Origin: Brevibacillus choshinensis
Lineage (GTDB): Bacteria > Bacillota > Bacilli > Brevibacillales > Brevibacillaceae
Assembly: GCF_016811915.1 (NCBI RefSeq)
Contig: NZ_CP069127.1
Span: 4,498,001-4,562,000, forward strand
Reading direction: 5' to 3'
Length of the DNA: 64,000 nucleotides
A program made the position numbers and the translations under genes. Below are positions 50,447 through 60,085 of this stretch, one piece after another (the stretch's first letter is position 1; every line of letters starts with the position of its first letter). A model generated the notes under the pieces. The model did not search any database. It was not told the DNA's origin and was given only the letters and a program-made list of their open reading frames with translations.

Positions 50447-52524
50447 CAATTTTCAGTCAACACAAACGTCGCAAGCGACCCGCGCAGTTCCTCCGCTAGC
50501 CTAGCCAGCTGGTCTGCTGAACTCACGATGAGCTCCATCGCAGCGCTCTGTTCTTCGACTGCTGCAGAGATGCTCTGAACTCCTGCCGCCGCCTGTGCAG
50601 ACGCCGATGACACTTCCTCCGCCACTGCCACTACCTGTCTGGCATCTGGGGCCATCCGGTTGAACGCTTCTCTGACGCTCTCCATCTCCTGCGTGACGCG
50701 GATGATGTTTTGTTCGATCTGCTGGAACATCTCGCCGGATTGGCGTGCCGTTCTTAAACCGTGAGCCGTTGTCTCCGCCCCCTCTGCCATACGTGCGACA
50801 GCAGCAGCCGTATCCTTTTGCACATCTGTGATCATCCTGGCGATCTGCAGGGCAGCCTCATTGGTTCCCTCAGACAGCTTTCGCACTTCTCCCGCTACGA
50901 CAGCGAACCCTTTTCCATGCTCTCCCGCACGGGCAGCCTCGATCGCCGCATTGAGCGCCAGGAGGTTGGTCTGACGGGCAATTTCGGAAATGACTGAGAT
51001 AATGCGCGAAATGTCCTGGGACCGCTTCTCCAGCTCGTGAATGACATCCGTCGCGGATTCCACGGAGCGATTGATCTCTTCCATGCTGTCGATGACAGCA
51101 GTCACAGCCTGTCTGCCTGCTGCCGTATGCCGCTTCATCTCCTGCGAAGACAACGAGACTTGCTCCACATTATCCGTGACTCCCGCTACATCATTCGTCA
51201 GGTCGACTGCCAGCTGCAAGGTCTGCCCCATCTTGTCCATCTGGTTATCCGCTGATGCCGCCACCTGGTCCACGACTTGCACGATCTGCTGGCTCGAGGA
51301 TGCGATTTCACTCGTATTGCCGTGAATTTCTTTGACTGACTCAGAGACGGAACCTGCCGCTTGTCTTACCTGCAGCAAGATCCCGAGTAGCTGATCCCGC
51401 ATGGAAAGCAGCGACCTGGCCAGATCACCCAGCTCATCCTTGCGCCCCAGCAGCCACTGCGGGACAGGTGTGGCAAAATCTCCTTCGCCGATGCGCCCTG
51501 CCACCTTCAGCATGCCGCGGAAGGAGCGGCGCAGCCAATTGGCCGTATACAATGAAATGCCAACGATTACGACGAGCACGACGCCATTGAAGATCAGCAT
51601 GGCTTTCATAATCCGGTTTGGGCCGTTTAAAATCTCTGTCATATCCATTTCAGCGAGCAGCGCCCATGTCATTTTGCCTACTTTGACTTGATCATAGGAG
51701 ACGAGCACCTGTTGTCCCCGGTAGTCCACACTCTCGGTCGTCCCCCTGAATTGCTGGGTCAGCAAAACTTGATCCACGATCGGGGTATCTACCTTCTGCT
51801 TCAATAGCGTTTCTTGCCCCTCTCCCAACTCGGATCGCATCAATTTATCGGCACCGACGAGATAGATCTTTCCGGTTTCACCGAGACCTTCTCGCTGGCT
51901 TAGTTGCCGGGATATGTAGTCCAGCGTTACCTCTACCGCCAACTGACCAATGATATAGCCGTTTTCAAAAATCGGCGTCGCGATGAACACACCTGGCACG
52001 CCTCCTGACGGTTCGTAGGGACGAAGATCAGACATTTCCGTGCTCTGCCCTTTGAATGCCTTTTGAACGGTTTGCCCAAGCACGGAATCAGCGTACATTC
52101 CCTGCAGCAGGCTCGTGCCTAAATCTTTTTGCGGCTTGGTCTGGTACACCACTTCGCCTTTGTCATTTAACAGGTAGGCATTTGCAAAGCCGTACCTGGC
52201 TACTTCCATCTTCAGTTCCTTCGTGCGCTTCAGCTCGACTTCCTGATAAGCCGGAGATTCTCGCCCCTGCTCCCAGACTCCCCGAAACTCAGCCAATGCC
52301 GTGACCACCGTACTCGAAGCGGCCAACGTATCCAGGTTGCGGGAACGCTCTCGAAAGTAGTTCTCTACTTGCTCCTTGTTGCTGTTGCGTAGTGCCTCCA
52401 AGGTGGCTTTGCTGCTGCTCAATAGTTCCTGCCTGGATTCGTTGTACGCAAAAACCCCTGCTGATGTCAGCGGCACGATCCCAGCCAACAGCAGCAAAAT
52501 CAATACCCGCGCCCCAAGCTTCAT
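50446..52524 (-). CDS. Transmembrane methyl-accepting chemotaxis protein with dCache domain
   Basis: This 692-residue receptor has a transmembrane helix at residues 8-27 and an extracellular double-Cache sensor (about 30-300: YGFANAYLLNDKGEVVYQTK, VPGVFIATPIFENGYIIGQLAVEVTLDY). A second helix (about 310-330), a HAMP domain and a signalling domain with QTNLLALNAAIEAARAGEHG follow. dCache domains usually bind amino acids or similar small ligands. The gene is monocistronic. Confidence 0.93.
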   Translation of the reverse strand: MKLGARVLILLLLAGIVPLTSAGVFAYNESRQELLSSSKATLEALRNSNKEQVENYFRERSRNLDTLAASSTVVTALAEFRGVWEQGRESPAYQEVELKRTKELKMEVARYGFANAYLLNDKGEVVYQTKPQKDLGTSLLQGMYADSVLGQTVQKAFKGQSTEMSDLRPYEPSGGVPGVFIATPIFENGYIIGQLAVEVTLDYISRQLSQREGLGETGKIYLVGADKLMRSELGEGQETLLKQKVDTPIVDQVLLTQQFRGTTESVDYRGQQVLVSYDQVKVGKMTWALLAEMDMTEILNGPNRIMKAMLIFNGVVLVVIVGISLYTANWLRRSFRGMLKVAGRIGEGDFATPVPQWLLGRKDELGDLARSLLSMRDQLLGILLQVRQAAGSVSESVKEIHGNTSEIASSSQQIVQVVDQVAASADNQMDKMGQTLQLAVDLTNDVAGVTDNVEQVSLSSQEMKRHTAAGRQAVTAVIDSMEEINRSVESATDVIHELEKRSQDISRIISVISEIARQTNLLALNAAIEAARAGEHGKGFAVVAGEVRKLSEGTNEAALQIARMITDVQKDTAAAVARMAEGAETTAHGLRTARQSGEMFQQIEQNIIRVTQEMESVREAFNRMAPDARQVVAVAEEVSSASAQAAAGVQSISAAVEEQSAAMELIVSSADQLARLAEELRGSLATFVLTEN

Positions 52525-52632
52525 GATTAGCCCCCCATTAACAATCTTTCTCCGGTAGAAAATTCACTATATTTTTATAATTCATATGAATATAGTACCA
52601 GAAAAGAAAAATGGAAGGCTATACCTAAAGTA

Positions 52633-53106
52633 TCATTCTGTTTCAAAAATCATCGCAATTTCATCGCACATAGGCAATTTGGAACAGTTGATGCAGTCTT
52701 TCCATACTTTTTGCGGCAGCGTTTCTTTCGCGACGATCCAGAATCCGCATTTCTCAAAGAAGGCTTTTTGATAGGTCAATGCCAGCACACGCTTGATTCC
52801 CAGATTGCGGCATTCCTCGACCAGGTGGAGCACCAGGTGTTTCCCCACTCCCATCCCTTTCGCTTTTTCGGAAATGGCCAACGAGCGAATTTCCGCGAGA
52901 TCTTCCCACAAAATATGCAAGCCAGCCACACCTACGACCGTATCTCCATCATGCGCGACGATAAACGACTGCAAATGTTCCAAAAAGGAAAGTTTGGTCC
53001 GGGGAAGCATCAATCCCTGTTGTGCATATTCATTAACGATTTCCAACATCGCATCGACGTCTTTGATTGTGGCTTGACGCACAGTCAGCGCTTTCGCAAC
53101 ACTCAT
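52633..53106 (-). CDS. GNAT-family N-acetyltransferase, ArgA-like
   Basis: This 157-residue protein has a GNAT fold: VRQATIKDVDAMLEIVNEYAQQGLMLPRT, AEIRSLAISEKAKGMGVGKHLV (acetyl-CoA loop) and LTYQKAFFEKCGFWIV. The C-terminus VWKDCINCSKLPMCDEIAM matches the short N-acetylglutamate synthase-like group, so a role in arginine synthesis is possible. ATG at 53106 follows GGAGGAGTG. It is monocistronic. Confidence 0.85.
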   Translation of the reverse strand: MSVAKALTVRQATIKDVDAMLEIVNEYAQQGLMLPRTKLSFLEHLQSFIVAHDGDTVVGVAGLHILWEDLAEIRSLAISEKAKGMGVGKHLVLHLVEECRNLGIKRVLALTYQKAFFEKCGFWIVAKETLPQKVWKDCINCSKLPMCDEIAMIFETE

Positions 53107-53263
53107 TTTACACTCCTCCACCCCATGCTCTAACGGCTTGGTACGATATAATAATTATTCATTATAGTATATAAATATACAGTCGACTTACACAGAAGTC
53201 TATCCCTTTTTTCGATGGTTTTTCCCTGATTGCGCGTATAAATTCTTGTGCAGGTAACGATTG

Positions 53264-53272
53264 TGCTATAAT
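53264..53272 (+). promoter_or_regulatory. Extended -10 promoter of the tetR gene
   Basis: TGCTATAAT (TGn-TATAAT) lies 32 bp before the TTG start at 53304. Transcription would begin near 53279, so the in-frame ATG at 53280 would be leaderless. This supports the downstream TTG start. Confidence 0.55.
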
Positions 53273-53303
53273 CAAGCATATGAAACGAGGAGGTGTCTCC
53301 TTT

Positions 53304-53903
53304 TTGACTACCAGGCGCGAACGAAAAAAGCGAGAAACACGTGAAAAAATCTTCAATTCCGCCATCAAGCTTTTCAAGCAGCACGGATTTGAAGCCACCA
53401 CCATCGACATGATCTCGGAAGAGGCAGATGTCGCGCGGGGGACGATCTTCCTGCATTTCACTTCAAAGGAAGCCATCCTCGCCAACTGGGGCTATGAGCG
53501 TTTGCACGAGATTGAAGAACGCCGAGAAGAGTGGGACTACGATGACAACTGCAAGGCCAAGGTGCTGCGAATCTACAAGATCATGAATGAAGTGACGGTC
53601 ACGAACTTTGATTTCATCAAGGTGGTCGTGGAGTCTTCGATGAAGCATCGCAAAGTGCTTGAAAATGAAAAGAACATGTATTTTGAACTGCGCCAGCTTT
53701 TCGCCGACCTGATTGAAGAGGCGCAAGAAAAGAAACAGCTGAAAGCCAAGTTCAATCCTCTCGTGGCAGCGAACATGCTGGAAAACATTTACTACAACGC
53801 ACTGTATGATTGGGTGCGCAGCGAGGGTGCCTGGGCTTTGGAAGAGATCATGGAAGAAAAGGTCTCCATCGTATTCGAAGGGCTGGTCGAGGAATCATCC
53901 TAG
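53304..53903 (+). CDS. TetR/AcrR-family transcriptional regulator
   Basis: This 199-residue regulator has an N-terminal TetR helix-turn-helix (TIDMISEEADVARGTIFLHFTSKEAIL, about residues 32-58) and a helical ligand-binding domain (LFADLIEEAQEKKQLKAKFNPLVAANMLENIYYNALYDW). TTG at 53304 is chosen because ACGAGGAGG lies ten bases upstream and the promoter leaves no leader for ATG at 53280. It is convergent with the OppA-type gene. Its target is not evident nearby. Confidence 0.9.
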   Translation: MTTRRERKKRETREKIFNSAIKLFKQHGFEATTIDMISEEADVARGTIFLHFTSKEAILANWGYERLHEIEERREEWDYDDNCKAKVLRIYKIMNEVTVTNFDFIKVVVESSMKHRKVLENEKNMYFELRQLFADLIEEAQEKKQLKAKFNPLVAANMLENIYYNALYDWVRSEGAWALEEIMEEKVSIVFEGLVEESS

Positions 53904-53915
53904 CGACCAGCCCTT
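53880..53915 (+). terminator. Terminator overlapping the tetR stop codon
   Basis: GGGCTGGTC (53880-53888) pairs with GACCAGCCC (53905-53913), followed by TTCTCGTCTT on the plus strand. Confidence 0.65.
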
Positions 53916-53931
53916 CTCGTCTTGAAAAGCT

Positions 53932-55626
53932 TTATTCAAACTTGGCCCACTTGTACTGCACATTCCCCAAACCTGAAATCACGACATCCTTCAAATTCGG
54001 GTTTTTCGCATACACCGTGGATTTAAAGTAGAACGGGATGACCGGCATTTCGTCGACCAGGATTTTTTCCGCGTCTCGGAGAATCTCCTTGCGCTTCGCA
54101 GCATCTTTTTCTTTCGACGATGCGGCCAACAGATCGGCGAACTCTTTCTTCTCCCAGTTTGTATGGTTATTGCCGTCCTTGGTGCGGAAGATCTCCAGGA
54201 AGTTGATCGGATCGTTGAAATCCCCCGTCCACCCCATCCGCGCTACCTGATATTTCCCATTTTTCACGTTTTCGTAATAGACGTTCCATTCCTGATTTTC
54301 CAGTTTGACGTGAACGCCCAGATTCTTCTGCCACATGTCCTGAACAGCCTGCGCGATCTTCGCCTGCGCTTCTTCGGTATTGTAGGATAGCGTGATCGGC
54401 GGCAGTTTGTCTACGCTCGCATAGCCCTCTTCCTGCATTCCCTCCGCCAGCAGCTGCTTGGCATTTTCCACGTCGTTGTCCTTGAACAGTCCCTGCTCAT
54501 TTTCCGCAAACATGGTCGGCGGCACGACAGCGGTCGCAACAAGCTCGCCACCCTGCGTCACATTGTCCACCAGGTCTTTTCGGTTGATCGCATAGGCGAA
54601 CGCCTGGCGGATTTTTTTATTGTTGAACGGCTTTTGCAAGGTATTGAACTCATACCAGTATGTGCCCGCTTTCGGGGTAATTTCCAGCAGGCCCTTTTCT
54701 TTCAGCGACTGCATCGCATCGAGCGGCAAGTTGCCAGTCGGCGCACCTGCCCAATCCAGATCGCCATTCTCCAGCATGGACAGCTCGGTATTGGCGTCGT
54801 TGATCATGTTCATCTCGATCTTGGTCAGCTTCACGGACCCAGCATCCCAATAGTTCTCGTTCTTCTCCAGGACGAGCTTGGTTTTATGCTCCCAGGACGC
54901 CAGCTTGAACGGGCCGTTGGTCGTGTAATTCGGACCCGCTTCCTTTGCCCAGTCCGGATGCTCCTTCATTACCTTCGCATTCACAGGGAAGTACGTATAG
55001 AAAGCCGTCAGCTCCAGGAAAAAGGGCGTCGGATTCTCCAGCTGAACGACCAGCGTTTTGTCGTCCTGTGCCTTTACTCCGATTTCCTCTGGCTTCGCCT
55101 TTCCATTGAAAGCCGCTTCGGCATTTTTCACGTAAAACAGCTGGTACGCGTACTCCGAGCCGTTTTTGGCATCCAGCGTCCATTTCCAGGCGCTTTCAAA
55201 ATCTTGGGCCGTCACCGGATCTCCATTAGACCATTTGGCGTTGTCCCGCAGCTTGAAGGTATACGTCAGCAAATCGTCGGAGGCTGTGATGGCATCAGCG
55301 ATGGCTGGCTGCGGCACCCCGTTTTTGTCGATGCGGGTGAGCCCCTCAAACGTCTGGAAAATGACATTGGAGGACCAGACATCGGTGATGAGCCCCGGGT
55401 GGAGAGACAGCGGCTCCGTAAAGTTGTTCAGCCGAAGCACTTGCTCCGGCTCCTTGGACTCCGGTGCGGGCGCAGGGGTTGACTGGGCAGCCGGTGCAGG
55501 GTGATTCTGAACACTTGGTTTTGCTGCCTCCTGATTTTGGGCACAAGCGGCAAGTGATACGCTCAAACCTGCCGCCAACACGGCTTTCCATGCGCGCCCT
55601 ATCCAACGTTTTTTGCTAGGTATCAT
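53932..55626 (-). CDS. OppA-family peptide-binding lipoprotein, orphan
   Basis: This 564-residue lipoprotein has a signal peptide (WKAVLAAGLSVSLAAC, lipobox LAAC, Cys near residue 28), a Pro/Ala/Glu-rich linker, and an SBP_bac_5 domain (VLRLNNFTEPLSLHPGL, RDNAKWSNGDPVTAQDFESAWKWTLD, YQVARMGWTGDFNDPINFLEIF). It would bind oligopeptides outside the membrane. No permease or ATPase gene follows, which is unusual. Its ATG (55626, GGAAGGAGAAC upstream) overlaps the stop of a 59-aa coiled-coil gene, which follows a KinB-like kinase gene. Confidence 0.9.
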   Translation of the reverse strand: MIPSKKRWIGRAWKAVLAAGLSVSLAACAQNQEAAKPSVQNHPAPAAQSTPAPAPESKEPEQVLRLNNFTEPLSLHPGLITDVWSSNVIFQTFEGLTRIDKNGVPQPAIADAITASDDLLTYTFKLRDNAKWSNGDPVTAQDFESAWKWTLDAKNGSEYAYQLFYVKNAEAAFNGKAKPEEIGVKAQDDKTLVVQLENPTPFFLELTAFYTYFPVNAKVMKEHPDWAKEAGPNYTTNGPFKLASWEHKTKLVLEKNENYWDAGSVKLTKIEMNMINDANTELSMLENGDLDWAGAPTGNLPLDAMQSLKEKGLLEITPKAGTYWYEFNTLQKPFNNKKIRQAFAYAINRKDLVDNVTQGGELVATAVVPPTMFAENEQGLFKDNDVENAKQLLAEGMQEEGYASVDKLPPITLSYNTEEAQAKIAQAVQDMWQKNLGVHVKLENQEWNVYYENVKNGKYQVARMGWTGDFNDPINFLEIFRTKDGNNHTNWEKKEFADLLAASSKEKDAAKRKEILRDAEKILVDEMPVIPFYFKSTVYAKNPNLKDVVISGLGNVQYKWAKFE

Positions 55627-55802
55627 GACTGTTCTCCTTCCTCGTGGAGCCGTTGCTGCTGCGCGCGCTGCTGCCATTCTTTCAGCTCTGCTTTGATTTG
55701 ATAGAGCTCTGCCCGCGTCTTTCGCTTGAATGCTTTCATTTCGCTTTTGATGCAGGCGAGCTCGTGAAAAAGCTTTTCCCACATTTCCTGATCCTTGTCC
55801 AT
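55623..55802 (-). CDS. Small coiled-coil protein (59 aa)
   Basis: The protein is one long charged helix (MWEKLFHELACIKSEMKAF, RKTRAELYQIKAELKEWQQRAQQQRL) with heptad-like spacing of Leu, Ile and Met; no family is recognised. AAAGGAGGCGAAC precedes ATG, so it is well translated. It starts 17 bp after the kinase gene and overlaps the OppA-type gene by four bases. The position suggests an accessory protein linking kinase and binding protein, which is inference. Confidence 0.75.
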   Translation of the reverse strand: MDKDQEMWEKLFHELACIKSEMKAFKRKTRAELYQIKAELKEWQQRAQQQRLHEEGEQS

Positions 55803-55818
55803 GTTCGCCTCCTTTCGA

Positions 55819-57087
55819 TCAAAGAACAGCAGGCAGATGAATGACCACCTGCGTGCCCTTCCCCAGCTCGCTCTCAAATTGAATCGTTCCATGCATGGCT
55901 TCGATAATGCGGCAGGTCACCATCAGCCCGAGTCCCGTGCCTTTTTCTTTTGTCGAGTAAAAAGGCAGACCGATCTGGCTGATTTGCTCCGGAGGAATCC
56001 CTACTCCTTCGTCGCGGATCACGATGACCACAGAGGAATCCGCCAGCTCTACGGCGACATGCAGAATGCCGCCATTCCCCATGGCCTCGATCCCGTTTTT
56101 CATCAGATTCATCAAGGCCTGCTTGAGCTTGACCGCACTGCTGATGACGTGCAGCTCTGGCTCTGCCTTCGTCACAATCTCCACTCCGTTCATGACCGCG
56201 TAGGAGGACATCAGTGCGGTCGTCTCGGAGACGAGATGCGTCAGCTCGATCAGACTCATCACATCTCCATGGGGCTTGGCCAAATTCAGATAATCCGAAA
56301 TGATCCATTCGGCACGGTCGAGCTCCGTTAAGACAAGCTTTATGTATTCATTGTTCTTGGGATTCGTCTCTTCTCGAAGCAGTTGGACGAAACCGCGCAC
56401 CACCGTCAGCGGATTGCGCACTTCATGGGCCACGCTGGCTGCAAGCTCGCTGATCAGATTGAGCTTTTCCGAACGTTCCACCTGAATCCGGATAAAGTAA
56501 GACTCCCGGATGAACTCCACCAGATAAACAGTGGCTCCAATCGTTAAAATGTAGAGAAACGAAATGTTCACGATCGGGACGATGCGATCGTATATCGATC
56601 CAAAAGGCAGCCCCTGTGACACCAACAGGATGGTTGTCATCGAGACGGCAGAGGATTCTTTGATGAATCCCATCAAGATGGTGAGCCCCAGCTTTTTGCG
56701 AAATGACAATCCGTACCATCGCCTCACCAAGTAAAATGGGAGGATGCAATACGCGGAAAAAGCGATGATCGCGACGGCAATGCCATCTCCGCCCAGGTAC
56801 AGGCGGTAGCTGAACATCACGACGGAGACAATGATGCCTGGAATGTACCCTCCGTAAAGAATCGTGATGATCAGAGGAATCGAACGCAGGTCAAACCTCA
56901 TTCCGCCGTCGGTATGGATGGGAAAACTCATGCAAAAAATAACGCTAAGCGAACTGAGCAAAACCACGAGCCCTGCTTGAATTCCCAAGTGTTTTGATTT
57001 CTTCTGATCAAGCCAAACGTTTTTGTAAAGCAGTACAGGGACGATAATAAATAATAATTGCAGCAATATATCTTTGATGAATAACAT
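55819..57087 (-). CDS. KinB-like sensor histidine kinase
   Basis: This 422-residue kinase has six or so N-terminal transmembrane helices of the 5TMR-LYT type (about residues 1-190, with RSIPLIITILYGGYIPGIIVS). The kinase core follows: SVAHEVRNPLTVVRGF (phosphoacceptor His221), NLMKNGIEAM (N box), DEGVGIPPEQ and GTGLGLMV. The design matches sporulation kinase KinB, which feeds the Spo0 phosphorelay. No response regulator gene is adjacent. It heads an operon with the 59-aa coiled-coil and OppA-type genes. Confidence 0.87.
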   Translation of the reverse strand: MLFIKDILLQLLFIIVPVLLYKNVWLDQKKSKHLGIQAGLVVLLSSLSVIFCMSFPIHTDGGMRFDLRSIPLIITILYGGYIPGIIVSVVMFSYRLYLGGDGIAVAIIAFSAYCILPFYLVRRWYGLSFRKKLGLTILMGFIKESSAVSMTTILLVSQGLPFGSIYDRIVPIVNISFLYILTIGATVYLVEFIRESYFIRIQVERSEKLNLISELAASVAHEVRNPLTVVRGFVQLLREETNPKNNEYIKLVLTELDRAEWIISDYLNLAKPHGDVMSLIELTHLVSETTALMSSYAVMNGVEIVTKAEPELHVISSAVKLKQALMNLMKNGIEAMGNGGILHVAVELADSSVVIVIRDEGVGIPPEQISQIGLPFYSTKEKGTGLGLMVTCRIIEAMHGTIQFESELGKGTQVVIHLPAVL

Positions 57088-57267
57088 ATCTGTTCCCCTG
57101 TTCAGATGGAATATTTGGACTTTTCTTACAGAATAACACCTTCTCCATCTAATATGGAAGGCGCATTTTCAACATCTGCCAAAGCCGATGTTTTCCTTGC
57201 GATGGCCACTCTATTTCCCTATGATGTAGATAGCTTGTTTGAAGACCTTGGAGGTAATGACATACAC

Positions 57268-59760
57268 ATGCGAAATGGTATCAAGCGTGAAGATATTGAG
57301 CTTTTGGCCCCCGCCGGAAACTGGGACTGTCTGAAAGCAGCTGTCGCCAATGGAGCCAATGCCATCTTTTTCGGAGTCGAAAAGTTCAACGCACGTGCGC
57401 GCGCGGAGAACTTCCATATGGCTGATTTGCCAGAGATCATGTCGTACTTGCACATGTACGGTGTGAAAGGATTCCTCACCTTTAATATTCTCGTGTTTGA
57501 AAACGAGCTGGAGGATGCGCGCGAGCTGATTGACGCCTGTATCCATGCCGGGGTCGATGCCGTCATCGTTCAGGACCTCGGTCTCGTTAAATTGATCCGG
57601 GAGATTTCTCCGGACTTCCCGATCCACGGCTCCACCCAAATGACGATCACCTCGCCGGAAGCGGTAGAGTTTACAAAGCCGTTTGACATCGAGCGCGTGG
57701 TGCTCGGTCGGGAAAACTCGCTCAAGGAAATCAAAAAGATCGGGGAAAAAGCCAAGCTGCCAATGGAAGTATTCGTCCATGGCGCTCTTTGCGTTTCCTA
57801 CTCCGGTCAATGCCTGACATCGGAAATGTGGGGCGGTCGTTCCGCCAACCGCGGTGAGTGTGCGCAGGCTTGCCGCTTGCCATACGACCTGATGGTGGAC
57901 GGCGTGCAAAAGGATATGGGCAACATCGCCTATGTGCTCTCCCCTAAAGATTTGGCTGCTCTCGAATTGGTGCCGGAGCTGATTGAAGCAGGCGTGACTT
58001 CCTTCAAGATCGAAGGACGCCTGAAATCACCGGAATATGTAGCCAACGTCGTCAGCAAGTACCGCGCCGCCATCGACCGTTATTTCGATGGTCTGGACGT
58101 GGCTCCATCCCAGACGGAGATCCGCGAGCTGCAGCAGAGCTTCTCCCGCGGTTTTACGCACGGCTTCCTGGAGGGCACGAACAACAAGACTTTAGTTGAT
58201 GGCTCGTTCCCGAAAAGCCGCGGCGTTTTCCTCGGCACCGTCAAAAAATTGCTTCCGAGCGCCGTTCTCGTCGAGATCACATCTCCCGTCAAACGCGGGG
58301 ATGGTATCGTCTTTGACGCCGGCGATCCGACGCAAAAAGAAGAAGGCGGACGGATCTACGACATCCACTCTCGCGGCAAGAAGATCGAAGGGGAAATCAG
58401 CAAAGGCCTTTATGAAATCGTCATGGGCCGCAATGACGTGAACCTGAAACGTCTGCATGTCGGTGATCGTGTATGGAAGACCAGCGATCCAGAGCTGGAC
58501 AAACGCCTTCGCAAAACGTTCGAAACAGAAAAGCCGTACCACACCTTCCCGCTCTCCGTACATGTGAGTGGCAAGCTGGGTGAAAAGCTGAGCGTCACCT
58601 TTGTCGACAAGCTCGCCTCTCATGCAGTCTCGATTTCCTCGGAGATGAATTTGGAGGCTGCGCTGAAACGGCCGCTCTCAGCCGAACTGCTCCACGATCA
58701 ATTGAGCAGACTGGGCGGCAGCATCTTCCGCCTGGATGCAGCGGATCTGACGGTCGATCTCGACGGCGATTTGATTGTTCCCGTCAGCGAATTGAACAGA
58801 ATGCGCCGCGATGCAGTCGAACAGCTCGCGTTCCTGCGCTCCAAACCGCCTGTCTACCGTCATCAGGATGTCAACGTGTATGCGGACGTTCCCGTTCGTC
58901 AGCCAGTGGAAAAGCCGATTTTGACGGCCCTGTGCCGCTCTTTGGAGCAGCTGGAAGCCGCCGCACAGACCGATGTGGATTTCCTGTACGCCGACTTCGA
59001 GTTCGTCAAGCAGTACCCGGAAGGCGTGAAGCTGGCGCACAAGTACGGCAAAAAGATTGGGATCGCAACCATGCGCATTCACATGCCGGATGAAAATGGC
59101 GTACTCGCTCTGATCGCAAAGAGCAATCCGGATGCCATCCTGATTCGCAATACCGGCGCTCTCTACTACTTCCTGTCGCGCCGAGATGAAATCAAGATCC
59201 CGTTGATCGGAGATTTCTCTCTCAACGTCGCGAATCATAAAGCAGTGGAGCTGTTCCTTGGCGCAGGACTGTCCCGAGTGACGCCGTCCTACGACTTGAA
59301 CATCCAGCAGATGGTCGACTTGCTCAGCCGCTCCAATGCGGCCGATATGGAGCTGGTCATCCATCAGCACATGCCGATGTTCCATACCGAGCACTGCGTG
59401 TACTGCACCTTTCTCAGCGAGGGCACGGATCATACGAACTGCGGGACGCCATGCGAAACCTCTCGCGTCTCCCTCAAGGACCGCGTCGGCTTCTCCCATC
59501 CGGTTCGGGTGGATACCGGTTGCCGAAATACCGTGTACAACGCCATTGACCAATCTGGCGCGGAGTATCTGAAGGAATTCCGCTCCCTGAATGTGGGCAG
59601 CTACCGGATCGAATTCCTCGAGGAAGAGCCGGAGCGTGTAAAAGAAGTCATCAGCCTGTATCGCCTTGCCTTGCGTGGAGAGGTAAGCGGAACCCATGTA
59701 TGGCGTACCTTGAAAGCGACCAACCAGCTGGGCGTCACTCGCGGCCAGTTGACCAAATAA
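57268..59760 (+). CDS. U32-family protein, long two-part form
   Basis: This 830-residue protein has the U32 signature early: IELLAPAGNWDCLKAAVANGANAIFFG, HGALCVSYSGQCLTS and RSANRGECAQACRLPYDL with conserved cysteines. A C-terminal extension holds further cysteines (HTEHCVYCTFLSEG, NCGTPCETSR). Despite the peptidase name, relatives such as RlhA hydroxylate a cytosine of 23S rRNA with prephenate-derived chemistry, so an RNA-modifying role is more likely. ATG at 57268 has GGAGG 13 bases upstream, rather far; no better start is seen. yfkK follows after 28 bp. Confidence 0.87.
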   Translation: MRNGIKREDIELLAPAGNWDCLKAAVANGANAIFFGVEKFNARARAENFHMADLPEIMSYLHMYGVKGFLTFNILVFENELEDARELIDACIHAGVDAVIVQDLGLVKLIREISPDFPIHGSTQMTITSPEAVEFTKPFDIERVVLGRENSLKEIKKIGEKAKLPMEVFVHGALCVSYSGQCLTSEMWGGRSANRGECAQACRLPYDLMVDGVQKDMGNIAYVLSPKDLAALELVPELIEAGVTSFKIEGRLKSPEYVANVVSKYRAAIDRYFDGLDVAPSQTEIRELQQSFSRGFTHGFLEGTNNKTLVDGSFPKSRGVFLGTVKKLLPSAVLVEITSPVKRGDGIVFDAGDPTQKEEGGRIYDIHSRGKKIEGEISKGLYEIVMGRNDVNLKRLHVGDRVWKTSDPELDKRLRKTFETEKPYHTFPLSVHVSGKLGEKLSVTFVDKLASHAVSISSEMNLEAALKRPLSAELLHDQLSRLGGSIFRLDAADLTVDLDGDLIVPVSELNRMRRDAVEQLAFLRSKPPVYRHQDVNVYADVPVRQPVEKPILTALCRSLEQLEAAAQTDVDFLYADFEFVKQYPEGVKLAHKYGKKIGIATMRIHMPDENGVLALIAKSNPDAILIRNTGALYYFLSRRDEIKIPLIGDFSLNVANHKAVELFLGAGLSRVTPSYDLNIQQMVDLLSRSNAADMELVIHQHMPMFHTEHCVYCTFLSEGTDHTNCGTPCETSRVSLKDRVGFSHPVRVDTGCRNTVYNAIDQSGAEYLKEFRSLNVGSYRIEFLEEEPERVKEVISLYRLALRGEVSGTHVWRTLKATNQLGVTRGQLTK

Positions 59761-59788
59761 AGCACAAGTGAACGAGGGGGAGACCAAC

Positions 59789-60019
59789 ATGGCTGATCTG
59801 AATCAACCGTCTGTAGAAAACCTTGCTGTTTTGATCGAAGGCATCAAGTCCAAGCTGAACATGGCCAACACCGCAGTGATGCGTCCGGAGGATTTTGACC
59901 TGGCGCATTACGAGGACCTTTTGTACCTGTACAACATGGTGCAAAAGAAGACGGCATTCGGCATCAACGAAATGACGGCAATCGTCGAAGAGCTGGGCGC
60001 CATGCGCAAGCAAGGGTAA
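59789..60019 (+). CDS. yfkK: DUF1128 (YfkK-type) protein
   Basis: This 76-residue acidic helical protein has SVENLAVLIEGIKSKLNMANTAVM, DLAHYEDLLYLYNMVQKK and a C-terminal MTAIVEELGAMRKQG, matching the DUF1128/YfkK family of Bacillales. The function is unknown. ATG at 59789 follows AGGGGGAGACC. It shares a transcript with the U32 gene and ends before a strong terminator. Confidence 0.85.
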   Translation: MADLNQPSVENLAVLIEGIKSKLNMANTAVMRPEDFDLAHYEDLLYLYNMVQKKTAFGINEMTAIVEELGAMRKQG

Positions 60020-60032
60020 GCCTGCAAAGAAA

Positions 60033-60065
60033 AAGCGTCGTTCCCCCAAGGGACGGCGCTTTTTT
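60033..60065 (+). terminator. Terminator of the U32/yfkK operon
   Basis: AAGCGTCGTTCCC-CCAA-GGGACGGCGCTT followed by T5-6 on the plus strand. Confidence 0.88.
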
Positions 60066-60085
60066 GCACGGATAAGAATTGATAA

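Noticed and set aside
58678..59790. 370-codon minus-strand frame opposite the U32 gene
   Set aside because: Shadow of a well-supported gene with conserved cysteine motifs; no start signal.
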